Origin: Gymnorhina tibicen
Lineage: Eukaryota > Chordata > Aves > Passeriformes > Artamidae
Assembly (NCBI GenBank): GCA_013399875.1
Contig: VXAZ01009368.1
Coordinates: 534,488 to 598,487, forward strand
Direction of reading: 5' to 3'
Length of the DNA: 64,000 nucleotides
Positions 37,401 to 48,382 of the stretch are shown piece after piece. The position numbers and the translations under genes are program-made. The notes under the pieces were generated by a model. It saw only the letters and a program-made list of their open reading frames with translations. It made no database searches and was not told the origin of the DNA. Position 1 is the first letter of the stretch, and each line of letters opens with the position of its first letter.

Positions 37401-40224
37401 TTCCCTCAAGACTTTTGTTGCCCTGTACATTTATAATCTACAAATGACATAAAAAGTTTTAAATTTTGAGTAACTAAATCAGTCTTTTGTTCTAATTCCA
37501 GATCATGATCCATGCAGATGCAGGTGTTAACAGGAAGCACTCCTAGCCAAACACTTCCTGCCATAGCTAACAAACAGCAACTTCATTTCACCTGCTTTTG
37601 TAACTAAAATGCACACCTTGTTGCCACAGCAAACCCCAGCCTACAGACGTCAAGGGCCCTTGACTGTAAGGAGTTGCAGACTTTTCAATATTTTCCAAAG
37701 TACTAATTCTTCTGGTGAAAAACAGACAGGTGTTGACTGTCCTCAAAATGGCACCCAACAAGCATGACACACACAAGACACTTTTGAACCTCAGGAAGAG
37801 AAATGCATGACTACAAAGAGAGACAGAAAGGGAAAGGAGATAAGAAAAAAAATTATTAGTGTAATTTTTAAGAAACAAAATCATTATGGGACTCCCCAGT
37901 CTAAGGAAATTCTGAATTCAAAAGAGTGAACCTCTCAAAGTACATTTAGCATTACTGAAGCATTTTCACTATTGCTAGGTTTCTTTGACAGTCATTTTAT
38001 ACTATTGCTCATCACTGGAAAATATAGTGTGATGTACAAGCAGCAGAATATTACCCAAAATCTGGTAAAATAAAGTCTCACATCAATACATAAGAACTTT
38101 TTTACAGTACTGTAGAATCTTGAGCAAAATTTAGTCCACTTCTGAACATCATCCAAAGGGGTGCCTTCTGCCTGACCTCACCATGAGGGATTCTCCTTCC
38201 AGAGAAGGTCCTCACAGTGCGTCTCCCGTGGTCCTTTCAGTGTGCCATGTCTTCACCCCCTGGATACCTCATTTTCTGTGTGTGAGACACAGAGTCACAG
38301 GGCTGCAAAGTTTGTTTTGCTCTGTTTCATATGCTTCTTGGCTGAACAGCAGCTAGTAAGGGGTTAAGCTGAAATAAGGAAGCCACTGCCGCCCCGGCAG
38401 AAAGATTGATTTGATCATTCTTTAGGGATTCCCTCTTGTATGAGTCACTGCTCAGACTGACTCCCCCACCAAAGGAGGCCAGGATAATGCCATTCCTCCA
38501 GAGACTGTAACAGCTGAGGGCTAGCCTGAAGACTGAAAGCTTGGGACTCATGCTTGGAAAAACATTCATCAGACCATAATGTATTCAGCAGACTTAGAGA
38601 AAGCTGGGGAAAAAAAAGGCAAACAGAAAGTGTTCTCAAACTCCTTGCATTATCCAATTAAGTATGCAGACTAGGAGGAATCAGACAAGCTCCAGGAGCC
38701 TGCCTCCTGGCTTGGGGACTCTGGCTGAGTAAGGACTGAAGACATGAGTTGACATAGTACAATATTTAAATTTTATACAAAAGATATATTCTCTTTACGA
38801 GCACAATGATCTATTACTTTGATCTATTACTCTGTAATAGCTGTGTTTGGCTGCTACCTACTAGGAACGTGATTAACATTCCAAATTCAAAAACAAAAGT
38901 GGTAACAGCAGCAAAACTAATGAATGTCTCCAGCTAATCACAGAAGTTCATAACCAGCTCTCTAAGAGAAAGAGAAACTATGCTGGTGTTCCTTCTCTTG
39001 ACCTACTTTCACTGACGTGCAAGAGCTGAAAGGGAAAGAAACACCCTGTGCTGATTTACAAAAGTGAAGGCTGCTAATGCTTGTTCATTTGACATTAAAT
39101 ACAGTGACTGTTCAAAAGTCCAGCCACAGCAGTCTGCCACTAAGGCAATGATACATTGCTCTTGTTTGCTTCCAATGCATCGAGCTGTGTGAGGCAGCAC
39201 AGCACACAAACCACGGAAGCCTTAAAAATTGCTCAGCCCAGATTAGCCAGCAGCTTTGCTTTTTGTGTGTCATTTCTACTGAGACAATTATTGCAGCTCC
39301 TGGAGATGCTACACTCTGACTCTAAGGGCTCAGCCCCCGCAGGCTATACCGCCCTGCAACTGCAACATGCCTACGGTGAGACTACTAAAAACAGGCAGGA
39401 CCTTAAATTCTGTAATTGAAAGCTATACAGTGAATATCCTGCTTTTAATGTACTTAATGTCGTATGGGAATATAGGAGTAGGGAGACAGTGTCCAGATCC
39501 ATGCTGTGGTACCTGCTGTGGGCAAACAGCATCACCATCACAATCCTTTGGAAGGCAATACTTAAAATTTTCCAACTCAAAAAAGGAAGAGGAAAGGAAA
39601 TAAGTATTAAGGAAGGCATCCTTTAATGTGGTTTCCTTCTTGTAATGAGACAGATCGAGGACTCCTGACATGTCACACTAACCCAGTTCCATGCAGCAAA
39701 GGAAGTTTAAACATAAATAAAGTAGACATTAACTTTCTTCAACCCCAGGGGGAACACAGAGAGCAGAATTCAGGTTTTTTTAATTGCAATACCACCTTTT
39801 TTCCTTTCTTTTTTAACTTTCTTAAGAAACAAAAAGGATGTTTCTGCTGAACACTGTGTGTGCTCCAGTGCTTGGGAATGTGCCAGCTAACTGGCTCTCC
39901 CTGAGAAGCCAGGGCATCACCTCTGCCCGTGCACTTTCGGCAACTTAAACCTCATCAACTCAGGACTCTGTTGGGGAATTCCAGGGGAGTCTTCTGCTCT
40001 TGTCCTGAGCTTGCTGAGCCCAAAGACTTGGGTGTCTTTGCCTCCAGAGTCTCCCCTGCTCTCCCTGCCACCTGGCCCAAGTTCCTGTGGTGCTGGTAGG
40101 GGCCGTGGGCAGGAGAACAGCATGGGAACAACAGTAGGAACCCCGTGGACATAAGTAGTTAAACAGGAGCAGCGTCAAAGCCAGTGCAGGCGGCCTGAGG
40201 AGTGCCCAAGACTGTTTTAAGTTC

Positions 40225-40242
40225 GGGGTGGGGGTGGGGGGG
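40225..40242 (+). other. G-tract cluster with G-quadruplex potential
   Basis: Runs of 4, 5 and 7 G separated by single T bases. The seven-G run can be divided to give a fourth tract. It is on the strand opposite to the NFATC1 coding strand, so the gene-strand transcript would carry C runs. Confidence 0.6.
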
Positions 40243-40735
40243 TTCAGTCGGCAGCTGAGGAATTCATAGCTTGTGCCAGCGCCAGGGAAACCCTTTCCAA
40301 AACAAGACTCAAAACTATCTTTAACAGTCTCGTTTCAGAGCCTGACTTTGACTCCCAGCTCCCCTCCCACTGCCTATTCCCGCAGGGGGCATTCACACAT
40401 ACTACGCACTGTCACCCTGTGACAACACTCGAGCAGGCACATCCTGCCCCAGCCCCAGCTCCCACTCCATGCCATTCTCCCTGCTTCAGCCTGGCCTGTG
40501 ACTCTTCTCCAGGTGAACCAGTCCCACCACCACAGCACTGCAGGAGCAGTGCTGGGCAAGGGGAAAGCTGTGTGCAGTCCTTCCCTCAGTCCTCAAGGTA
40601 AACCTGTCCTTCAAATGAACATGTGTGCTCCAAGTCCTGCTCAGACAGCACCTTGTAAATGCTGCAGGAGATACAGGTGCACACACACCACCAGCAGAAA
40701 TTACAGAAATGTTTTTTATAAAAATAAAAAATAAT

Positions 40736-40757
40736 AAAAAAAAAAGGCAACCACAAA
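40736..40757 (-). repeat. A-run plus 12-mer, copy 1 (downstream of exon 7)
   Basis: A10 followed by GGCAACCACAAA. The same words, with a longer A-run, occur at 41237-41266, 509 bases away on the other side of exon 7. Confidence 0.85.
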
Positions 40758-41072
40758 GGCTTTAGGGGGACATGGCACCAGAGATTTCGAACCCCTTTCA
40801 CAGGTCCTGCCTGATAGACTCATGGTTTGCTACAATAAACAAATGCCAAAAGTTGACTTTCAATGTCTCTATTGTCTACCTGTAACTACAGTTGCCACAG
40901 TGTGAAACCTCAGCATTAGGCACAGCTCAGATCCTTTCCACAGCTTTGCCCAGTGACATGGAAAATGTATTACGTGCAGAAGAAAATGTCATTACCATAT
41001 TTGTGCTTTCATCATTTGACACAGACGGGGTGGGGGGGAAGGCAGATTGGAGTCTAGATTGAAAAGACATAC

Positions 41073-41213
41073 CTGGCGCTTTCTCCACAAAGATGACTTT
41101 GGAGTCTTGCAGAAAGTTATGACCAGTCAGTACCATTTTTTTCCCTCCAGTAACAGGAAAGCTGTCGGTACTTTGCTTCTCCACCAGAGGCAGTTCTTGG
41201 GCAGATCTCTGAG
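41073..41213 (-). CDS. NFATC1: NFATC1 coding exon 7 (linker and start of IPT domain)
   Basis: This 141-base exon has 46 full codons between split codons. It begins after an acceptor ending AACTCTCCAG; the first CT finishes the Ser codon begun in exon 6. The protein starts [17 protein letters not shown], the linker between the two Rel subdomains, then enters the IPT/TIG fold with [17 protein letters not shown] and VIFVEKAP. It ends in G before donor GTATGT and exon 8 supplies AC, giving Asp. The length is a multiple of three, so skipping the exon would keep the frame but remove the linker and the first IPT strands. An A18 run on the plus strand (T18 on the gene strand) lies about 24 bases upstream of the acceptor. 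Confidence 0.97.
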
Positions 41214-41236
41214 CTGGAGAGTTACAAAGAAGATTT

Positions 41237-41266
41237 AAAAAAAAAAAAAAAAAAGGCAACCACAAA
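41237..41266 (-). repeat. A-run plus 12-mer, copy 2 (upstream of exon 7)
   Basis: A18 followed by GGCAACCACAAA. On the gene strand this is TTTGTGGTTGCC then T18, just before the exon 7 acceptor, where the T-run may add to the polypyrimidine tract. TGTGGTTG is also a RUNX-type word. Confidence 0.85.
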
Positions 41267-43049
41267 CACACAAGAAAGTAAATACTGCATTAGTAAGTAA
41301 CTTAATGCTTACCCTCATAAGATAAGCTGAGTTTGATGCAGAAACAAAGAAAGGTCACAAGGTTTACAGGAAACATGGTTCATTTTCAAGTGTTTTGATT
41401 GTAAACAATAGTGTTAAACAGCAGTACAGATCCAAAAGACTCACAAAGAACAACTGTTTTAAAACTCAGCTTGATAGGGACTATATCAGAAGGTGTATTT
41501 TCATGGAAATTCATTTATTTTAAATCATTTTCTCTATCTCTAGCATACATGCTGTGTGTTTACAAGGCACACACAACAAGGTGATCACGGACGTCCAAAA
41601 TTTGTTTGTCAGTATACACCCTATTGTCAATTCTGCAAACTGTCTTACAGGAGCAGCAACCAGCAGCAGCAGCCGTGGCCCTTGTGATCCAGCAGCAGCT
41701 CACACTTCAGAGAGTGTATTTCCAAAAGAACCTGAGTGCCAAAGCACACATAAATTCATGTAAACTGAATCTGGTATCCTTGTGGCACAAATTTTAACCC
41801 CCCTCAACTGGGACATGAAGAGAGTGCTGCTTCAAGGGATGATGTAACATTTCATCCAGATTATATGGTTACTTCTGGTGTCACATGCACTAAGAAACGT
41901 ATGAAGTTTTTGGCACCAGCTTATTCCACATTCTGCACTGGAGATAACACTAGCACTTATTTTTTCTCCTGTTTTCCACTTCTTTCATCAGGCATGTGCC
42001 AAGCTTTTGCTCTTTACACACTCAAAGCTGCAGTCCCCTGACACAAATCCCATCAGCTTCACATTTAGCGGCTCCCTGAGTTTGACACCTTTGCACAGAC
42101 CAGTTCAGGATAGATTCAAACTGTGCCTTATCCTGCTATGTAGCAACTGAAAACTCTCATAAACTTCAATCACAGGACTCCTCACATTTTTTGCTTTTCC
42201 CTCCAGCATGAATGGAGCTAGGGATTGTCAGGCCTTCGTCCCCATTCCCTCTGCCAGAGCTCACCCCCCATATACCTGACAGATGTTAAATTTCCCCCCT
42301 ACTGTCAGCAATCAGAAAGATCCACTTTGTGGATGGAATTCAACAAAATCTTAAAAAATTGTTTCACTCCATCCAGCCAATCAAATTAGCATTGGGAGTT
42401 AGACTGAAATTCAGCTTCCACCACTTATGCTGGACTATTAAAGCTACACAAAGCAGATAGGTTTTGTTTCGTATGAGGGAGGCTGATGAGGATTACAGAG
42501 CAAAAATTTTATAGGTATCTTTGAAGAGTGCCCCAATGCATCTGATAAAATACAGTCTAAATGAGTATTAAAATACTCATTCAAAGAGACCCCAGTGCAG
42601 AAACATGGTTTCTGAAGGTTTTCTGAAGCTGCAGGCAGCTTGTGCTGGTGCATCAGCTGTAGTATATTGCTAGCTCCTTATCAAAGGGGCCAGGGTTTTT
42701 TTTGCTGGTTTTTGCTTTATGATGGGGAGACAGAGAGAATAGGACATGAGAGATGTTTTCCAGAACTTCTGCAGCAGTCACCTTTATGATAAGGAGTCAG
42801 CAAAACAAAAGGCCCTGTCACTCCCAGGTCTACTATTAGTCTAACTGCTCTTTACTTGTAAGTATGTATTTTTCTACAGCACCCAATGCACAAAGCTACA
42901 TATTTTTTCCTAAGACACAGGTATTCTGTTCTCAATATAAACCACGTACTTTTGGAAAGCAGAATAAAGTTCCCTAACTAGACAGGTAAAGCAAAACCAA
43001 TGTAGAGCATGTTGGTGTGGACAAAGACTGTATATGGGGTGGAAGTGTT

Positions 43050-43140
43050 AAAAACTGTTCAAAAGATGTGTGGACATGGCAGTGCTGAGTTAACCGTGGA
43101 CTCAATGATCTTAGATGTCTTTTTCAACCTTACTGATCCA
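43050..43140 (+). mobile_element. CR1 LINE 3'-end fragment, plus strand
   Basis: The stretch has AAACTGTTCAAAAGATGTGT, GACATGGCAGTGCTGAGTTA, GTGGACTCAATGATCTTAGA and TGTCTTTTTCAACCTTACTG. These follow the CR1 3' end in order ('GGACTCGATGATCTT.GAGGTCTTTTCCAACCTTA'), diverged and antisense to NFATC1. It ends about 50 bases before exon 6. Confidence 0.85.
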
Positions 43141-43190
43141 AAGATTTTCAGATAATACCCAGCAAGAGGAGGATGTTTGTTGCTACTTAC

Positions 43191-43363
43191 AGCACTCAAT
43201 GGGGTTGGAGGCTACTTGCAAGGAGAGGGTCCTGCCATTGGCTTGTGGGATATGAACTCTGAAGACCAGACGCACGCGTGTGTTCTTCCGACCAATGTCT
43301 GTCTCTCCCTTGCGCAGCTCGATGTCAGAGTTTCGGAGCTTTAATATCCCGGCACAGTCGATG
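43191..43363 (-). CDS. NFATC1: NFATC1 coding exon 6 (end of Rel homology N-subdomain)
   Basis: This 173-base exon encodes 57 full codons between two split codons. The acceptor is TTTTGCATAG; the first base C completes Ile with exon 5. The protein reads [20 protein letters not shown], then [19 protein letters not shown], then [18 protein letters not shown], which is the highly conserved end of the Rel N-terminal subdomain. The Thr of GRKNTR belongs to the surface that family studies link to AP-1 cooperation. The exon ends TGC T before a consensus GTAAGT donor; exon 7 supplies CT to make Ser. The stretch QANGRT differs from the mammalian QPSGRT as I remember it, which is ordinary divergence. 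No frame break is present. Confidence 0.97.
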
Positions 43364-46300
43364 CTATGCAAAAGGAAACACAGGGCAATTCAATTCACTT
43401 CAACAAGACTTCAGGAAGACATGAGTGTGCAATATCTTCCCTCTCTCCTGCATGCTCTTCTTAAAAACATGTGTCAGGCACAACCCAATGACCAGGTTGA
43501 ACGCAGCAGACTTTGTTTAGTCTACTACTTGCACTCACAAGCAGCTGAGTTGGGGCTATCTGCAGCAGCAGGTAGTGGCTGCTGTTAAGCACACAAATTT
43601 AGGATGTTACCTCAGTTCCCAGAGGAAGAGAATCTAAAAGACCCTTCCTCCCCAACACATCCTGTAAGGATTGTACTTAAAGATTAACCAAAGCCCAAAG
43701 AAGCAGTGAGACGAGAGAAGTCAATGGGATGCAACAGCAGTGCAGAAACTGTTACTAACCTAGAACACCCGGCTACTAACAATTTTACTTGCTACAGCTA
43801 ATTTGGAGAAAAATCTGACATGATTCTCAATCTAGGGCGAAGTCCTGAAAATGCTTATTAATGAGCACAGCTCTCCCCGAGGTCAGTTCTAGTGTCAATT
43901 TGTTTGTATTTCAATGAGTTGGAAATACTCCCAAGCTGAGCACTGAGCTGAAGCTCTGCATGAAAAAAACTAAACTCAGAGTCCTCCCTCCACATTAGGG
44001 AAAAACGTGCTTTTCATCAGATACAACTACTACAATTTCTGACCTCACTCTCATTTTTTTCTAAACTTTGGTTTTCTCCTGGATGATTTACAAGCCAGGA
44101 TTTTTGTCAAAGAATATTTCAACAGAAGAAGTTCCCAGAACAAAAGACATATAAACATACGCACTAGAAAACCCACTGCAAAAATACCTCTGCCTTGGCC
44201 ATGACTACAAAGCCTATATGGCAATTTCTTCTGGGTACTGGTCTCTGGCATTTTATTACATTGAATATGCATAGTTAATTTTATTTTGCATTCAAAGAGT
44301 TTAATTCCCCCTCCAGACCTTTGAAGCTCTGTTCTGAAGCAAACTGCAAACAAGCACTATAGCAGCATGGTTTTGATCTGCATTTTTTCTAAAGTATGGA
44401 CTTCAGAATTTAAAAAATGCCCTTGCTGATATGATCAAAGAAACTAATGAAAGTAATAAAGCTTCTTAACAATGCATATTAGCAGGTGAAGCTGTAAGAA
44501 TTACAGAGTATTTGCACCCATGTTAAAATTCTACGCAAAGATCCGTAAGATATGGAAGAAACAGTGCATTTCTCAATATTGTCTCTTGTATAGCAACACT
44601 GGTAAATTAAATAGAGTAATTAATGACATACAATTCATACCTAAAAGTTCAGAGGAGAAAAAGTATTTAAATTCAAGCTTGTAAAGTCATGGACATTAAA
44701 ATCTGAAGTCACTAGGAACAGCTAAATGAGCAGAAGTTTAAATGTGCAGATGAGCTACGGTGCTTCACTGAATCAAGGCCTGAATACACAAAGTCTGAGG
44801 AAAGTCCTTGGCTCCAAATTTCAATTCATTGTTGGTGCTACATGAAGTTTTAGACTACTGACATGTAAGGCTTACATATGCCAAAACATTGTTTGTGATC
44901 CTTGAGTGAGCTGTGCTACAGTTTGGCACGCATGCCACAAAAATATTCAGCTTGGCTCCCAAACTGTGTAACTTACCTTTATTTTAGGGAGAAAGATGAA
45001 TGAAATCATAATAATGTTCCAAATGGCCAAAAATGTGATTCAAACTGGGTAAATAAAAGGCCAGATAAATACTGCGTGGGTACAAATTGGTGAAATTTCC
45101 TTAACCCCAATGTAGCCCCACCAACTTACGATAGCAGCGAACAGGGCCAATAATTTTGCAGGCTTGTCATGACTTTTAACACAATGCACTGAGAGAAGTC
45201 CTCAGATCTTGAGTGATCACTCTAAGCCCAGCTGGCAATGCAGCTAAACATATTCTGCCTCTTCTATTTACATGAGGCACTCCAGGGCATGTTGTACATG
45301 ACACTGCAAACCAGCTTCTAATAACCACTATGTGCAGAAGGATGTCAGGTGTCTGATACCATTTTCCACTTCGTTAAGGCATGGAAAACTATATGAATAA
45401 AAAGGGAGTGAAGTTGTGATTTTGCCATGGTATGTGGTTTGGTGGAAGTCAGGATTTCTTGCTTGCTTTCTGTCTTCCTATATATATACACAAAGATGCA
45501 TGCATCTATGTATAAATATGAATACATTTATATTTATACACACACACACCAAGAGCTGTATTTGCATGCAAGCACACAAATTCCTCCCAAGGCAGACACC
45601 TCAGATAAGGGTTATGATGATTTGAATGAGGGGGGAGACAACTCAGGTAAGGGCTAGGTGGATTTGAGGGAGGGGGACAGAAAAGACAGGATTAAATAAT
45701 GTGGAAGGTCTCATGTATGTCACTTACACAGAAGGCTATGGTAGCCTTTCTATACCATCCAGTAACGATGTTTACGGATGTTTAATGGCCCTACAGGGCA
45801 CTTAATTATCACTTAGATAACTCAGAGATCCTAAGACATCCATGCCTGCTTTTCTGCATAGCACTAAACTTAGCCCAGTTTAACAACTCAAATCTGTAAA
45901 CTGTAAACCTTTGAATAAAGGTTCTCAGAGGTAACTCTTCTTAGTTCTAGAAGATTTGCTTCTAAACAAGTGCCATGAAAAATGCTGAGTTTTACTATGT
46001 GAGAAATGAGTGGTTTTATCTGTCTCAGAAAAACCACGAGGGTACTTGGAAATGCTCTCTAAGAGTTTCCTTTGACATCCAAAGATAAATTTTAATCAGC
46101 TCTGTTCCTTGTGCTAGTGCGTACAAGAGCAACAGGTGTCATATTTAGAAACTAAATGCAGGAGCTGAGGTAGGAGATATTTACAGCTCAGTAACTGAGA
46201 TACTTATTTTAAATGGCAAATAAGCACATTGGCTGAAACTCTAGAATGAAAGCAAATCAGTTGTCATAAATATTTGTGAAGTTCATTTTGCTGTTAAGCT

Positions 46301-46487
46301 GATTAGGGGCAATTTGTCTCAGCAAAGTTGTGAAAACCTACTATTTACAGAGAGAAATTTAGGGGGAAAAACAAAAAGATAGGGAAAGAAAAATTGTGTA
46401 CCAAAAAAAAGGAACAAACCCCAGTGAAATTAAGTGAGGTTACCAAGAGGAAACTCCTAGGAGTCAAGTATGGTGCCTTGGTCTTAC
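43364..46487 (-). other. NFATC1: NFATC1 intron 5
   Basis: A 3.1 kb intron between donor GTAAGA and acceptor TTTTGCATAG. It contains short TA and CA runs (45479-45492 and 45538-45549). I saw no mobile element or further exon. Confidence 0.92.
45479..45549. repeat. Short TA and CA simple repeats
   Basis: A TATATATATACAC run at the left and an ACACACACACACC run at the right, separated by A/T-rich sequence containing TATAAATATG-like words. Confidence 0.7.
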
Positions 46488-46690
46488 ATTGCTCTCATGT
46501 TGTTCTCTGGAAGAAGTGGAATTTCCAGGACTTTGGTGTTGGAAAGTATTGTTTCGTGGCTGGTGGTGGACACGGTCTTGCCGGTGATGCGGTGAACCTG
46601 GTAGAAGGCATGGGGTCGCAGCAGGCGGTCGTCTGCAGTCCCAATGAACAGCTGCAGCGTGAGCGGCTCGCTTTCTAAGTAACCATGGAG
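46488..46690 (-). CDS. NFATC1: NFATC1 coding exon 5 (Rel homology N-subdomain)
   Basis: This 203-base exon encodes 67 full codons of NFATc1, the nuclear factor of activated T cells that moves to the nucleus after calcineurin dephosphorylation and binds GGAAA elements, often with AP-1. Visible landmarks in order are [42 protein letters not shown] and [17 protein letters not shown], near-identical to the mammalian protein as I remember it. The acceptor is a strong pyrimidine tract ending in TTGCCAG, so the exon opens in phase 0 with CTC (Leu). It ends GCA AT and is followed by GTAAGA; the AT is completed by C from exon 6 to give Ile. In NFAT structures the HRIT segment lies at the Fos-Jun interface. 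The DNA-recognition loop belongs to the preceding exon, which I did not find. Paralogues NFATC2 and NFATC3 are less likely, because the [10 protein letters not shown] start is the NFATC1 version. Confidence 0.97.
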
Positions 46691-48320
46691 CTGGCAAGAG
46701 AACAGAAAACGCCCACTGAGCACCAAGCACATAAACTGCTAGGAATCAATTAAATTTTTATAAGCGGGAGAGCCTAATTCAAGGAGAGAACTTGTGACAG
46801 GTGCTGTGTGTTAAGTTACCCCCTTCCATTTTTCCTGTAATGTAATATTGGTACAATAAAAAGGTGCACTCACAAAATGTCTCATTATCCTAAAGGACCT
46901 GAGGCACTTTAGATGGGCTGAGCTTTTGAGCACTCCTGCTACATCCACAGAAAACTTTGCATAAATTCTGCTGCAGTGTTCAGCAAAAAACCACAATGAA
47001 CTTTATGTTCCCCCATAGTTCTGAGGGAGGCAAACCAACGGAGTTTGCAAGTGGAAAGCGCACAGCTCATCCATCCCCATGCTTCCTGGGACATCCCTCA
47101 TGCAGCAGCACTGTGCTGCTCATGACCCGTCCCCTCATTATCTGATTTTTATGCTGGTAAATACCTCCTGGGACAGCATGGAGGCAGATCACATATACAT
47201 GATTAGTAGCTCACCATGTGTGTCAAATTCTTGTTATAATCGCACAAAAATCTCATTGAAGCTCTTGGGCCTGGCTTGAGCCTCATCCACGTTACAGTGA
47301 CTGCTCTGATGACAACAAGAGTTATTTCTGCCAAAGGCTGTGGAGGAAGCAGAGTCTGACCTCATCTGCACCATCTCCTGTAGAAGCTACTCAGGGTTCC
47401 CACTGCTGTGGAGTCCCCAGACAAATTCCCACTTGTGGCTGCTGCCTGACATTGGGAAACGAGTCTCACAAAAACAGTTATCTTGCAGGGGTTAGTGGTG
47501 AAGCCTTGTCTCAAGGGAAGGGAGGATGCAGCAACTACAGGAGAGAGGAACGTTGGGAAGGTGCGCTGTCCCAGGAGATGCCCCACCCTAGAGCAAACCT
47601 GCTCACTTTGTTGTAGGTTTAGGTTCTTCTGTGAATGGTTCAAGCGGTTTTGGGCATGAGTTATTCACCATCACTGAATACGACAGATCAAAATTTATCA
47701 TAATTTGGTGAGGAGCACCACCAGTTTTATGGTACATGCAAGTTCAAAGTTAAATAAAGCTGAAAGCAAGTGGTGAAACCCATATATCAAATGCTGCTTA
47801 TACTTTTTTTTTTCTGTCTTCACTCTCCTTAAATCTTACAAAGCGATTTCATGTTATCTCTTTAGGGTATTTTACCATCTGATAGCAGGAATACTATTAA
47901 AAACAAAGATCCTTGAGCCCTGAGAAATTCTCGTGGGTGCTAACAGGCCCAAAGCCCTCCCTCCACTATCAAACATGCTGAATGGCAACAGCCAATTCAC
48001 AGTGGAAAAGTTTCAGGTACCACAGTGACCAGCGCATGGAGCAAGGAAGGACGATGAGCCTAGACACATCTTCCATCACTAATTGGGCATACCGTAAATT
48101 TTCCACCCCACACTTTGGTCAGAAAAGCCAAGAGGAGAACAGAAGAACTTTAGTTTGTTTGATTTAGTGTGGCAATTTTCATATCCTTACCTAAGGCATG
48201 TGAATGCTGGAAGGATGCAGGGATAGGAGGAGGACAAGGCTCATTTCTAGTACTACACTATTTTATCAGCTCTGCATTCCTGAGACACCATATGAGGGCA
48301 GCTCACAGCCAGGGGGTTGT

Positions 48321-48382
48321 GACATGATACGAAATGATGAGATATGATATGCTATGCTATGCTATGATATGATAAGATTGAT
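48321..48382. repeat. Pentanucleotide microsatellite (ATGAT/ATGCT)n
   Basis: Units ATGAT and ATGCT follow one another, with the core ATGCTATGCTATGCTATGAT and diverged units on both sides. Confidence 0.85.

Larger units (their letters stand above)
25938..41072 (-). other. NFATC1: NFATC1 intron 7
   Basis: A 15.1 kb intron between exon 7 (donor GTATGT) and exon 8 (acceptor TTTTGTCTTTTAG). It contains an ERVL-type LTR at 33436-34416, A-rich runs at 28250-28265 and 28421-28435, a purine-rich tract at 28826-28904, a G-tract cluster at 40225-40242, and one copy of a repeated A-run plus 12-mer at 40736-40757. The block 39900-40700 has more GC than its surroundings and overlapping short open frames on both strands, none with a recognisable domain. 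The remainder shows nothing I can name. Confidence 0.9.
41214..43190 (-). other. NFATC1: NFATC1 intron 6
   Basis: A 1.98 kb intron with a consensus GTAAGT donor after exon 6. A CR1 tail lies at its start on the gene strand (43050-43140) and a T18 run near its end. A CAG/CAA-rich stretch near 41650-41700 is short and not part of the gene frame. Nothing else is recognised. Confidence 0.92.
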
